From Lutibacter sp. B1 (GTDB taxonomy: Bacteria; Bacteroidota; Bacteroidia; Flavobacteriales; Flavobacteriaceae): a stretch of 64,000 nucleotides of DNA. The translations under genes and the position numbers were made by a program. This document shows, piece after piece, positions 17,105-24,498 of this stretch. The DNA lies in NCBI RefSeq assembly GCF_012524075.1, contig NZ_JAAZUI010000017.1, forward strand, positions 22,436-86,435. The letters are read 5' to 3'. The first letter of the stretch is position 1. Each line of letters starts with the position of its first letter. The notes below the pieces were generated by a model, which saw nothing but the letters and a program-made list of their open reading frames with translations, ran no database searches and was not told where the DNA came from.

Positions 17105-18013
17105 TTATAGATATAATTGACTTCTTTTTAAAACTTTTTCAACAGGTTTAACTAAATTTCTTATAATTTGTTCTCCATTTGAATCATCAATTAAGGCAAC
17201 TAAAATATAACGTCTTTTAGGATCTTTACCCCAAACCAAAACTGAATCTGAATGAAAATTTTTCCAAGATCCTGATTTTCTAAACAATCTTGCATCAGGA
17301 GCAATTTGATCTAAAGTGTTCACAAACTTATGGTGTAATGCCGGATTTTCCATAATGTCAAGCATTTCTTTAGAACGGTTTTGATTTACGAGTTTTCCTG
17401 TGGCTAAATAATAATAATATTTACAAACCTGTGTAACTGTTGCGGCATGACTTAAATTTTTTAAAGGTTCTCTGTTGGTATCTCCACCACCACCATATCT
17501 TTTGCCAACCCATAAACCTCCGTTTACTTTATCATAAAATTGGTATTTTTTATCTAGCATTACAGCTTCAATTTTATCATATCCTAATCTGTCAATCATT
17601 CTTGTTGAAGCTTGATTGTCTGATTTGCTAATCATAAGCTTCATGTCATTACTAATTTCAGGAGTTTCTATAAGTTCACCTTTTTCAATGGCATCCATTG
17701 CGGTTAAAAGAATTGCAATTTTAGGTAAACTTGCAGCGTACATCATTTGATTTCCATTTACACGAGCAAATTTTACGTTGTCTATATCACTTAAATCTAT
17801 TACACCTACAGCCATTTTGTGTTGATTAATTAAATTTTTCCATTCAGGATTGTTCATTAATTCTTTTTCTAAGTAGGCTTGCAAATTAGGATTAACTAAA
17901 CTTTTTAAAGGTTTTATTTTAGAATTGTCAACCTTAAGAGGCAAATCAGTTTGAGCCAATAAATTGGTTGTAAAACACAATATAAAAAAAAGATATAACA
18001 GATTTGTTTTCAT
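17105..18013 (-). CDS. Exported class-A-beta-lactamase-fold serine hydrolase
   Basis: A protein of 302 residues with a signal peptide ending at LLAQ. Motifs: S95-x-x-K98 (AASLPKIAIL), S131-D-N (ISKSDNQAS) and K246-S-G (FRKSGSW). The omega-loop Glu of true class A lactamases (ExxLN) is not evident; the region reads DTNREPLKNLSHAAT, so deacylation of penicillins is doubtful. It transcribes toward the nucleotide-exchanger-like gene (234-base gap) and has a perfect -7 box at 18045-18052. It is distinct in sequence from the hydrolase at 12778, so the cluster carries two different members. Confidence 0.7.
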   Translation of the reverse strand: MKTNLLYLFFILCFTTNLLAQTDLPLKVDNSKIKPLKSLVNPNLQAYLEKELMNNPEWKNLINQHKMAVGVIDLSDIDNVKFARVNGNQMMYAASLPKIAILLTAMDAIEKGELIETPEISNDMKLMISKSDNQASTRMIDRLGYDKIEAVMLDKKYQFYDKVNGGLWVGKRYGGGGDTNREPLKNLSHAATVTQVCKYYYYLATGKLVNQNRSKEMLDIMENPALHHKFVNTLDQIAPDARLFRKSGSWKNFHSDSVLVWGKDPKRRYILVALIDDSNGEQIIRNLVKPVEKVLKRSQLYL

Positions 18014-18044
18014 TTATTAATAAAATGGATTAAAAATAATATGC

Positions 18045-18052
18045 CAAATATA
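18045..18052 (-). promoter_or_regulatory. -7 box TATATTTG for the second serine hydrolase
   Basis: A perfect TAnnTTTG read on the minus strand, 32 bases before ATG 18013. The sequence is identical to the box before the dikinase gene at 9835-9842. Confidence 0.5.
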
Positions 18053-18401
18053 TCTAATATTTTGACATGTAGAATGTTAAATTTTAAGTAAGATATAAAA
18101 TATAAATATCTAGTAAACACTGGGTTTGGTGTAATTTATGTAGGGGAAATGTGTTAAAAAATATTTTTTTCTAAAGAAATTAGATCTTATAATCACTTTA
18201 ATTAATGAGTAGCATATTTTGAATAAAAGAAGTTTTATAACGACTTATAGATACCAAGAAAATAAACTGTATAATACACAGCATCGAATTATTGTTTTAA
18301 GAAATGTATATTGGTATGATTTTAGATATATACTGTATATAATGTTGTGAATACTTTGTTAATATTTTGTTAGTTAATACAATAATTTATATATTTATAC
18401 A

Positions 18402-18409
18402 TACATTTG
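18402..18409 (+). promoter_or_regulatory. -7 box TACATTTG
   Basis: A perfect TAnnTTTG, 18 bases before ATG 18427. It decides the start of the small gene in favour of 18427 over 18367. Confidence 0.5.
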
Positions 18410-18426
18410 CACAAAAAAGAAAAAAG

Positions 18427-18603
18427 ATGGGAAATTTTATTAACAAAAACAAAGCAAAGTCTTCAAATTCAAAGAAGGTTTTTACTGGTGTGAGTAAAAT
18501 TCAATCTATATCCACAAAAAAAGTTATTCATAAAGCTAAAGTTTTAACACCTTCTGACGTTGAAGCTAACCGTTGTATGGCATATTCTTACCTAAGCTTA
18601 TAA
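18427..18603 (+). CDS. 58-residue basic protein of unknown function
   Basis: The start MGNFINKNKAKSS is preferred because a -7 box (18402-18409) lies upstream of it and the longer frame would begin before the promoter. The N-terminal half is very basic and Ser/Asn rich, likely disordered; the end reads TPSDVEANRCMAYSYLSL. No family was recognised. The next gene starts 17 bases later, so the two are probably co-transcribed. Confidence 0.45.
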   Translation: MGNFINKNKAKSSNSKKVFTGVSKIQSISTKKVIHKAKVLTPSDVEANRCMAYSYLSL

Positions 18604-18620
18604 TATAATATATTTATATT

Positions 18621-19190
18621 TTGCTTGAAAATACGTTCAGTTGTAAATCAGTTGGAAAAGAAAATAATGAAGTGTATTATACTGATTTATATTCATTTAA
18701 ATGTGGGTTCAATCAAGCGTATATAGTAGAAGTAGAATGTCATCCAAATGATATATATATTATAAAATTTTTTCAAAAAAATCATAGGGATTCTAAACAT
18801 AGATATTGTTTGTTAAACAAGCCTTCAATTCGTAAAGGCTCATCAGGTGCAAGAAACTTTTTAATGATCTTAAATACTGTTACTAAAACTATTTTAGACA
18901 CATATTCAAATAATAAAATGGCTTCATTTGGTTTTATGGGAGCACCTACACTAAAAGAACTAAACCCCAAAAAAAATAAAAATAGAATAAATCAGGATGG
19001 AACTGTTATAAAAACAAAGAGATTCAATACTTATGGAACATATGTAAAAAGATATTTTAACCCTAATAAGTTTGAGCATATAGAAATTGAAACATCTAGT
19101 TGTTATTTCTTAAGAAATAAAAAAAACTCAAAATTAACCACTAAAAGTATAGAAACTTTTTTTACAAACTATATTATTAATTATTGTTAA
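18621..19190 (+). CDS. Uncharacterised Bacteroidota protein, TTG start
   Basis: A protein of 189 residues. It begins at TTG 18621; there is no upstream ATG in frame and the first internal Met is far inside. The pattern ASFGFMGAPTLKE, then TKRFNTYGTYVKRYF and YFLRNKKN, resembles a recurrent hypothetical protein of Bacteroidota accessory regions that I know only as uncharacterised. Positively charged, no signal peptide, no membrane segment. No function can be assigned. Confidence 0.55.
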   Translation: MLENTFSCKSVGKENNEVYYTDLYSFKCGFNQAYIVEVECHPNDIYIIKFFQKNHRDSKHRYCLLNKPSIRKGSSGARNFLMILNTVTKTILDTYSNNKMASFGFMGAPTLKELNPKKNKNRINQDGTVIKTKRFNTYGTYVKRYFNPNKFEHIEIETSSCYFLRNKKNSKLTTKSIETFFTNYIINYC

Positions 19191-19204
19191 TTTTATATCT
19201 TTTT

Positions 19205-19230
19205 GAAAATATATAGGTTTTCATTTTTTT
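19205..19230 (+). terminator. Possible terminator between convergent genes
   Basis: GAAAA (19205-19209) pairs with TTTTC (19218-19222) and is followed by seven T at 19224-19230. The stem is short and AT-rich. It lies between the plus gene ending at 19190 and the minus gene ending at 19345. Confidence 0.35.
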
Positions 19231-19344
19231 AAATTGAATTTAGTAGAACTCATAATTAATCTTAATAGATTTAATTTATAACTTGCTTAATTTACTAGAT
19301 AGACTCTCAATTTTTTTAGTTTATATTTTACCTTAAAAACGGAT

Positions 19345-19782
19345 TTATATCAATTTTTTTTGATCTTTCTTTTTTATTCTATTTTCTACTACTTCAAAAA
19401 TTTGCTTTTTAAGACGTTTATATTTTTTAAAATAATTATAAACTTCATTATCTAAGTTTTTATGAGTTTTTAAATAGTTTATGTTGCTGGTTACACTATT
19501 TGTTTCAATTAAATTAGCTAAAATAGTTTCGTGTTTATTTATTAGTTCATGTAGAGTTTTACCTATTTTTTTGTATTCATCCAATTTTTTTAAAAAAATA
19601 GTTGTTTTTTTAGTTAAACCGGCATCTAAACAATCAATATAATTAGAACTTAATAAATTATTTAAAAAACGTATTTCATCACTAATAAAATCAATTTCTG
19701 ATATCCACTCCATTGATTCGTGATGGATTTCATCAATACTTTTATCTCTGTTATGCCAATCTTTTTTTATTTTAGATTTCAT
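19345..19782 (-). CDS. Helical coiled-coil protein of unknown function
   Basis: A protein of 145 residues, almost entirely charged helix with heptad-like spacing (EWISEIDFISDEIRFLNNLL; later FKKYKRLKKQIFEVVENR). No signal peptide or membrane segment. It lies 39 bases after the DUF302 gene in the same direction, so they are probably co-transcribed. Similar short helical proteins are common in flavobacteria beside stress genes; the role is unknown. Confidence 0.55.
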   Translation of the reverse strand: MKSKIKKDWHNRDKSIDEIHHESMEWISEIDFISDEIRFLNNLLSSNYIDCLDAGLTKKTTIFLKKLDEYKKIGKTLHELINKHETILANLIETNSVTSNINYLKTHKNLDNEVYNYFKKYKRLKKQIFEVVENRIKKKDQKKLI

Positions 19783-19821
19783 TGGATCATAATTAAGTTG
19801 TTTTATAAAAAAATACGAACA

Positions 19822-20208
19822 TTATAAATTATCAATAACTTTTTTTAACTTATTACTTACGTTAATTGCAATAGTTGATAAAGATTTATTTTTAACTGCC
19901 TGCATAGATGCTATAGGATTAACAGCCGAAATTTCAATTTTTCCAAACTCTTTTTCTTGAACAATCACATTACAAGGAAGCATTGTTCCAATTTTATCTT
20001 CGGCAGTTAAAGCTTTATAGGCAAATTGTGGGTTGCAAGCTCCTAAAATTGTGTAGTTATAAAAATCTACATCAAGTTTATTTTTAAATGTAGATTTTAA
20101 ATCTATAGTTGTTAGTACTCCAAAGCCTTCACTTTTAAGGTCGTGAGTAACTTTTTCAATAGCTTCGTAAAATGTGATATTCTTTAGCGTTTTTGTGAAA
20201 TAATACAT
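19822..20208 (-). CDS. DUF302 family protein
   Basis: A protein of 128 residues. The fold markers are AIEKVTHDLKSEGFGVLTTI near the start, ILGACNPQFAYKAL in the middle and MLPCNVIVQE afterwards, the standard DUF302 signature, including the conserved Cys in GACNP and LPCN. DUF302 proteins are small alpha/beta proteins of unknown reaction, often found with redox or sulfur stress genes. It is downstream of the two structured RNAs on the same strand but beyond their terminators. Confidence 0.85.
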   Translation of the reverse strand: MYYFTKTLKNITFYEAIEKVTHDLKSEGFGVLTTIDLKSTFKNKLDVDFYNYTILGACNPQFAYKALTAEDKIGTMLPCNVIVQEKEFGKIEISAVNPIASMQAVKNKSLSTIAINVSNKLKKVIDNL

Positions 20209-20244
20209 TTAAAATAGTTTTATAATGATTAAATATGATGTTTT

Positions 20245-20395
20245 AAAATAGAAACAGGGAAGCAAAAGCTTCCCTGTTTCCTTTTGAAGAGATTAAGTTT
20301 GATCTACAACTTTCAAACAATTTTTTATATTATTTCTAAATTAAAACAATACAAAAAACCATATTCACTTAGATTTTCCGTTTCATCTCTTCAAA
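20245..20395 (-). ncRNA. Structured RNA copy A, 6S-like, with terminator
   Basis: Read on the minus strand: an 11-bp closing stem (20395-20385 with 20293-20283), a large internal bubble, and a 13-pair apical hairpin (20360-20348 with 20331-20319, three G-U pairs, 16-base loop), then an intrinsic terminator at 20280-20251. Closing stem plus open bubble plus apical hairpin is the architecture of 6S RNA, which binds RNA polymerase; a compact form (Flavo-1, 6S-Flavo) is known from flavobacteria. The closing-stem span is 113 bases, identical to copy B. A TAnnTTTG match (20392-20399) overlaps the stem, so the exact 5' end is uncertain. Confidence 0.5.
20251..20280 (-). terminator. Terminator of RNA copy A
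   Basis: A perfect 13-bp stem GAAACAGGGAAGC/GCTTCCCTGTTTC with a four-base loop; on the minus strand it is followed by CTATTTT-like sequence. Confidence 0.7.
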
Positions 20396-20428
20396 TTTAG
20401 TGTTACCTAATAAATAACACTTTTTAAT

Positions 20429-20577
20429 TTAATAGAAACAGGAAGCCTTAACTTCCTGTTTCCTCTTTTAAAAAGATTAAGATTGCTCTATTACTTCAAA
20501 TAATTTTTCTATCACTTTTATTTCTAAAATAATACTAAAATTACCTTTGATTTAACAATACCTAAACTTTTTAAAAG
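20429..20577 (-). ncRNA. Structured RNA copy B, 6S-like, with terminator
   Basis: This has the same layout as copy A, offset by about 182-184 bases. The closing stem 20577-20567 pairs with 20475-20465 (CTTTTAAAAAG with CTTTTTAAAAG). The apical hairpin lies within 20542-20502 (six pairs, a two-base mismatch, six more pairs, then a short A/T stem). The terminator is at 20462-20435. The stem sequences differ from copy A yet keep pairing, so compensatory change supports a real RNA. On the 3' side of the bubble the copies share TTTGAA, TAGA, CAA and CTTAATC blocks. A near -7 box TACTTTTA (20579-20572) overlaps the 5' arm. Confidence 0.5.
20435..20462 (-). terminator. Terminator of RNA copy B
   Basis: An 11-bp stem GAAACAGGAAG/CTTCCTGTTTC with a six-base loop, homologous to the hairpin at 20251-20280. 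Confidence 0.65.
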
Positions 20578-20791
20578 TATCTGTATTATTAAAACTAACA
20601 ATACAGATTTATGCTGAAGATATTTTTGAAATCTATTAAATCAATGAACTTTAAATTTGTAGAGTAAAATTATATGCTAATTATTGATTGTGAAATGATA
20701 TGTCTCAGCTATGGATATGATTGTTATCAGTTGATGTGATAACAATCAATATTAAAAAGGAAAGTTGCTTTTTTGTAACTAATTTTATTTT

Positions 20792-21181
20792 TTAATATAA
20801 TACAATTTTATAAGCCATATTAAGTAAAAAAACACCTATTAAAAAAAGCAATAAATAAATAATTTGAACAAATTTCACATTAATATAGTTCAACCATTTA
20901 ATTGTTTTTTTAGGAAATATAAATAGTGCTAAACCAATAATAAGTGAAACCCAACCAATAAGCGTAATAATTAGTATCCAACTGTTTTTCCAAACATTGT
21001 GAAGCAAAATGTTTAAAAGACCCAAAATAATTGCTAAAGAGGAAAAAATAATAACAAACTTTTGATCGTATAAATCTTTCATAATTTGTACTATTCTTTT
21101 AGGATTTAAACTTAGTACAAAAAAGAAAATTATTAAGTACCATCCCCAAAATTTCGCTAAAAACGTAGAAGTATCTTCCAT
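20792..21181 (-). CDS. Four-helix integral membrane protein, unknown
   Basis: A protein of 129 residues with four predicted membrane helices (about 12-26, 43-61, 68-88 and 104-124) separated by short charged loops (NPKRIVQIMKDLYDQK; PKKTIKWLNYINVK). No family was recognised with confidence; similar small membrane proteins occur in Bacteroidota next to stress regulators. It lies 13 bases after the universal stress protein gene on the same strand, so the pair is probably one operon. Confidence 0.6.
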   Translation of the reverse strand: MEDTSTFLAKFWGWYLIIFFFVLSLNPKRIVQIMKDLYDQKFVIIFSSLAIILGLLNILLHNVWKNSWILIITLIGWVSLIIGLALFIFPKKTIKWLNYINVKFVQIIYLLLFLIGVFLLNMAYKIVLY

Positions 21182-21194
21182 AATTATAGTTTAA

Positions 21195-22034
21195 TTATTC
21201 ATGCAATACTAAAAAAGGGATATCTGTATGATAGCTAATTTCTTCAACAGTTGGTTTAAATAAAATTCTTTGGAAAAGATTTAAGTTTTTAGCTACCATA
21301 ATTATCATATTTACATTTCTGCTTTCTATAAAACATTGTATGCCATTTTCTACTTTTTTACTGGTTACTCTATGAAAACTGTGTTTTTCATCCATAAAAT
21401 AAATATTTAAAAATTCTTTATTTTGAAGTTGAAAATCGGTTAATGTTTCGTCTTTTCTGGCTATATGAAGTATTCTAATGGTTGAATTGTACATTTTACA
21501 GATATCTGTAATATCATTTAAAATTTTAGGTGGATAAAATATATTATAATCTGTTGGGAAAGCTATTTCTGTTGGTGTAATAAATGAAGCATTTTCAGGA
21601 ATAATTAAAACAGGGCATTTAACTTTGGTTATTAAATCGCCTGTATTACTACCTACAATAACTTCTTTTATACCAGACGCTCCTTTAGTTCCCATAACTA
21701 TTAGATCTATATTTTTTTCTTCAATTTGTTCTTTTACCGATTCTATAAAAAAATTATAGTCTGATATTGTATAAAAATTATGATTAGGGTTTTGTGTTAT
21801 ATTTTTAATTCTTTTAACCAGTTTTTGTAACTCTGTTTTAGCTTGGTCCAAAATGGTTTTTTCAATTACTTCATCTGATGGAACTAACGAAACTTCTGCA
21901 TCAGCATAATAAGAAATTACGGTTACATGCAAAATGTAAAAATCGCAATCTATATTTTTAAAAAAATTCAAAGCGTATTTTATTGCATTCCACGAATTTT
22001 TTGAAAAGTCTGTTGGAATTAAAATTGTTTTCAT
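21195..22034 (-). CDS. Universal stress protein, tandem UspA domains
   Basis: A protein of 279 residues with two UspA domains in one chain. The first (1-145) begins MKTILIPTDFSKNSWNAIKY and carries the ATP-binding pattern VMGTKGASGIKEVIVGSNTG; the second (155-279) has lost the glycine motif (MVAKNLNLFQRILFKPTVEE), so probably only the first binds nucleotide. Tandem Usp proteins are common in Bacteroidota under low oxygen or starvation. It lies 96 bases downstream of the receiver-CRP regulator on the same strand, so control by that system is plausible. Confidence 0.85.
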   Translation of the reverse strand: MKTILIPTDFSKNSWNAIKYALNFFKNIDCDFYILHVTVISYYADAEVSLVPSDEVIEKTILDQAKTELQKLVKRIKNITQNPNHNFYTISDYNFFIESVKEQIEEKNIDLIVMGTKGASGIKEVIVGSNTGDLITKVKCPVLIIPENASFITPTEIAFPTDYNIFYPPKILNDITDICKMYNSTIRILHIARKDETLTDFQLQNKEFLNIYFMDEKHSFHRVTSKKVENGIQCFIESRNVNMIIMVAKNLNLFQRILFKPTVEEISYHTDIPFLVLHE

Positions 22035-22130
22035 TTGATTTTCAGGTTTTTATTACTATCGAATATAGTGTGTATATATATTTTTTAAAATGATATATAT
22101 CAATTGAGAGGTTTAAAATGACCTTTGTTT

Positions 22131-23186
22131 TTAGGTAACTTTTTTTAGCTTCTCAATATTAACAATTTTAATATTTCTGCCATCAATATCAATAATTCCA
22201 TCTTTTTTCAAATCGGAGAGAGTTCTAATAAAAGTTTCGGTAGCTATACCTGCTATACTAGCTAAATCGCTTCGTGAAATTTGAATATTTTCTTTGGTTT
22301 GTTTTTGAATTTTTTCGGTGAATTGAAGTATGGTATCGGCAGTTTTTTTTCTTACCGAACTATAAGCCATTTGAATTAAATGCTCTTTAATTTCCGAAAC
22401 ATTATCAGATAAATAATCAATTAATTCAATAGTAATTTCGTGGTTTTTTTGTAAAATATGTTTAAACTCTCTTTTGATGAGTCTTAAAACCTGAGTATTT
22501 TCTATAGCTGCTGCATGCTCAGAATGTGGTATATTTCGGATAAAGGAAGTGAAACCAAAAAAATCATTTTCTTTATGTAAACCGGTTATCAATTCTTTAC
22601 CATGTTCATCCATTTTATATGTTTTTACAACTCCTTTTTGAATTAAATAAACGTAATTGGAATTATCGCCTTTACGATATATAATTTCACCTGTTTTAAA
22701 TGAAAAAATTTCAACTTTTTCGGAAAAATATTTTTTTAAATGATCTAACGATTTTATTTGATTTTCAGGAGAATCATTGTTTTCAGCTTCTTCTTTCTCT
22801 AAATTATCTTTAAGAATTTCAATTTTAGCTAAACGACTTTCAATTGCGCTATATAATTCCGATTCGTCAAAAGGTTTGGTAATGTAATCATCAGCACCTA
22901 AATTCATACCTTTTCGAATATCTTTATGTTCTGTTTTTGCTGAAAGAAATATAAAAGGAATTTTTTTTGTAGTTTCTTCTTTAGACAATACTTGTAAAAC
23001 CCCATAACCATTTAATTCAGGCATCATAATATCACAAATAATAATATCGGGTAAATGTTTTTTAGCTTCAATAACGCCAATTTTACCATTTGAAGCAGTA
23101 AAAACCTTATAATTTGCTAATTCTAAAAGTTCAGCAATATTTTCTCTTACTACTGTATCGTCTTCAATTAATAAAATTGTTTTCAT
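22131..23186 (-). CDS. Receiver-CRP/FNR fusion transcription regulator
   Basis: A protein of 351 residues. A CheY receiver (1-125; acceptor D52 in IICDIMMPELNGYG, Lys in DDYITKPF) is joined to a cyclic-nucleotide-binding-type beta barrel (about 150-265; FSFKTGEIIYRKGDNSNYVY) and a CRP-type winged helix (about 275-345; ISRSDLASIAGIATETFIRT). It thus merges two-component input with a CRP/FNR-type output. No FNR cysteine cluster is seen. It overlaps the upstream kinase gene by four bases (ATGA), so the kinase is its partner. Neighbouring universal stress and Mla genes are candidate targets. Confidence 0.85.
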   Translation of the reverse strand: MKTILLIEDDTVVRENIAELLELANYKVFTASNGKIGVIEAKKHLPDIIICDIMMPELNGYGVLQVLSKEETTKKIPFIFLSAKTEHKDIRKGMNLGADDYITKPFDESELYSAIESRLAKIEILKDNLEKEEAENNDSPENQIKSLDHLKKYFSEKVEIFSFKTGEIIYRKGDNSNYVYLIQKGVVKTYKMDEHGKELITGLHKENDFFGFTSFIRNIPHSEHAAAIENTQVLRLIKREFKHILQKNHEITIELIDYLSDNVSEIKEHLIQMAYSSVRKKTADTILQFTEKIQKQTKENIQISRSDLASIAGIATETFIRTLSDLKKDGIIDIDGRNIKIVNIEKLKKVT

Positions 23187-24427
23187 TGCTCGCTTTTTAA
23201 GGGTAATTCAATGGTAAAAACAGAACCTTTGTTTTCTTTACTTGTAAAACTTATTGAACCGCCAATATTTTCTAAATGTGACTTTACAATATTAAGTCCA
23301 ATACCGGTTCCTTGAGTATTTAATACGTTTTCAGCTCTAAAATATCGGTTAAATACAAATTTTTGATCTTTTTCCGGTATTCCAATACCTTTATCAATAA
23401 CTTTAAAAACGATGTTTTTATTTTTAGTATATAACTCTAAGTTAATATCGGTATTTTCGGGTGAATATTTTATGGCATTGTGTATTAAATTAGAAAGTGC
23501 CAGTTCTAGTATTTTCTCATCCTGATGAAGTATGTAACTATCTGTATCTTTAGGAATAGTTATTCTTTGTCCGCTTTTTAAAAGCATGTTAGAATTGTAA
23601 ACAACTTCATTTATAATTTTACTTAAATTAAAGGTTGTGTACTTGTAATTCAGTTTATTGGAATCTAATCGCTCAATCGATAAAAAATCGTTTAAAATAT
23701 TGTTTAAATAAACAACTTTGTCGTTAATAGTTTTTATGTGTTTATCTCTTTTATCTTGTTGATCACCAGATTGATATTTTTTTAATAAAAAAGTTGATGT
23801 TAAAATGCCACTGAGCGGTGTTTTAAATTCATGAGAAACAAGTGAAAGAAATTTTGTTTTAAGTTCATTAAGTTCAATTTCTTTTTTTAAGGCTACTTTT
23901 ATCTTATTTTCGGCTTCAACTCTTTTTACAATTTCTTTTTTATAGTTGAAATTCAGTTCTTTTAATTGTTTAATGGTGTTTTTTAATTCAAAGGTTCTCA
24001 ATTGTATTTTTTTTTCAAGTTGAGAGTGTAACTGCTCTATTTTTTTTTCAGTTTCTTTTCTGGCAGAAATATCGGCTATTAAAGCAATAGCATAAGTTTT
24101 TTTATTAATACTGAAAGGATTTAAGCTTATTTGAGTAGGAAAAATCTTTTTAGTTTTTGTGATTCCAAAAAGGGTTAATCCATTTCTTTTTCTTCTTAAT
24201 TTTTGATTGTTTAAAAAAAAGGTAAAATGTTTTTCATATTTTTCTTGGTATTTTTTTGGAATTAAAACGGTTAAATCTTTAAAATTCAATTCTCCCTTTT
24301 TATAACCAAACATTTTTTCGGCAGAAAAATTTGCAGCAACAATGGTATGTTTTTTATCAATAATAATAGCACCTTCAGGAATGGCTTCAAAAAGCGTATC
24401 AAAAATATTTGAACTTTGATAAAACAT
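23183..24427 (-). CDS. Soluble PAS sensor histidine kinase
   Basis: A protein of 414 residues without membrane segments. A PAS domain (about 8-130; AIPEGAIIIDKKHTIVAANF and FGYKKGEL) is followed by a coiled coil (130-185), the phosphoacceptor domain with H199 in SLVSHEFKTPLSG, and an ATPase domain (LSNLIHNAIKYSPE, DKGIGIPE, GTGIGLNIV). It is cytoplasmic, so it probably senses an internal redox or energy cue. It overlaps the receiver-CRP gene by four bases. The MCE operon lies 71 bases upstream on the same strand. Confidence 0.85.
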   Translation of the reverse strand: MFYQSSNIFDTLFEAIPEGAIIIDKKHTIVAANFSAEKMFGYKKGELNFKDLTVLIPKKYQEKYEKHFTFFLNNQKLRRKRNGLTLFGITKTKKIFPTQISLNPFSINKKTYAIALIADISARKETEKKIEQLHSQLEKKIQLRTFELKNTIKQLKELNFNYKKEIVKRVEAENKIKVALKKEIELNELKTKFLSLVSHEFKTPLSGILTSTFLLKKYQSGDQQDKRDKHIKTINDKVVYLNNILNDFLSIERLDSNKLNYKYTTFNLSKIINEVVYNSNMLLKSGQRITIPKDTDSYILHQDEKILELALSNLIHNAIKYSPENTDINLELYTKNKNIVFKVIDKGIGIPEKDQKFVFNRYFRAENVLNTQGTGIGLNIVKSHLENIGGSISFTSKENKGSVFTIELPLKSEQ

Positions 24428-24498
24428 AAAAAACAGACTGAAATAGAGACATTTAAATTACTCAAAAATTATAAAGAACAAGTAAAAATATTTTTAAT

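Larger units (their letters stand above)
18014..18426. other. Intergenic region between divergent genes
   Basis: This 413-base stretch holds -7 boxes for both directions (18045-18052 minus, 18402-18409 plus). The rest is AT-rich with no long inverted repeat, tRNA-like fold or credible coding frame. An in-frame extension of the next gene back to 18367 runs through its own promoter and is rejected. Confidence 0.5.
20209..20791. other. 583-base intergenic region holding the tandem RNAs
   Basis: Besides the two RNA copies it contains an inverted repeat just upstream of each on the minus strand: GTGTTA/TAACAC (20400-20405, 20415-20420) before copy A and ATCTGTATT/AATACAGAT (20579-20587, 20600-20608) before copy B. 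The part from 20610 to 20791 shows nothing clear apart from a TTGTTATCA / GTGATAACAA near-mirror around 20723-20747. No coding frame of useful length was found. Confidence 0.5.

Noticed and set aside
17105..18013. Acquired beta-lactamase resistance gene
   Set aside because: SxxK, SDN and KSG are present but the ExxLN omega-loop motif is not evident. The gene sits in an envelope cluster with a second hydrolase and shows no mobile-element context.
20251..20462. Pair of similar hairpins as a CRISPR or insertion-element trace
   Set aside because: There are only two copies, they differ in sequence, the unit spacing is about 184 bases and no cas or transposase gene is near. The structured-RNA reading explains both hairpins and the sequence between them.
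20284..20550. Short minus-strand frames ending in VVDQT and VIEQS within the RNA copies
   Set aside because: They are 15 to 25 codons with no ATG and are interrupted by stops just upstream. The conserved structure fits RNA better than peptide.
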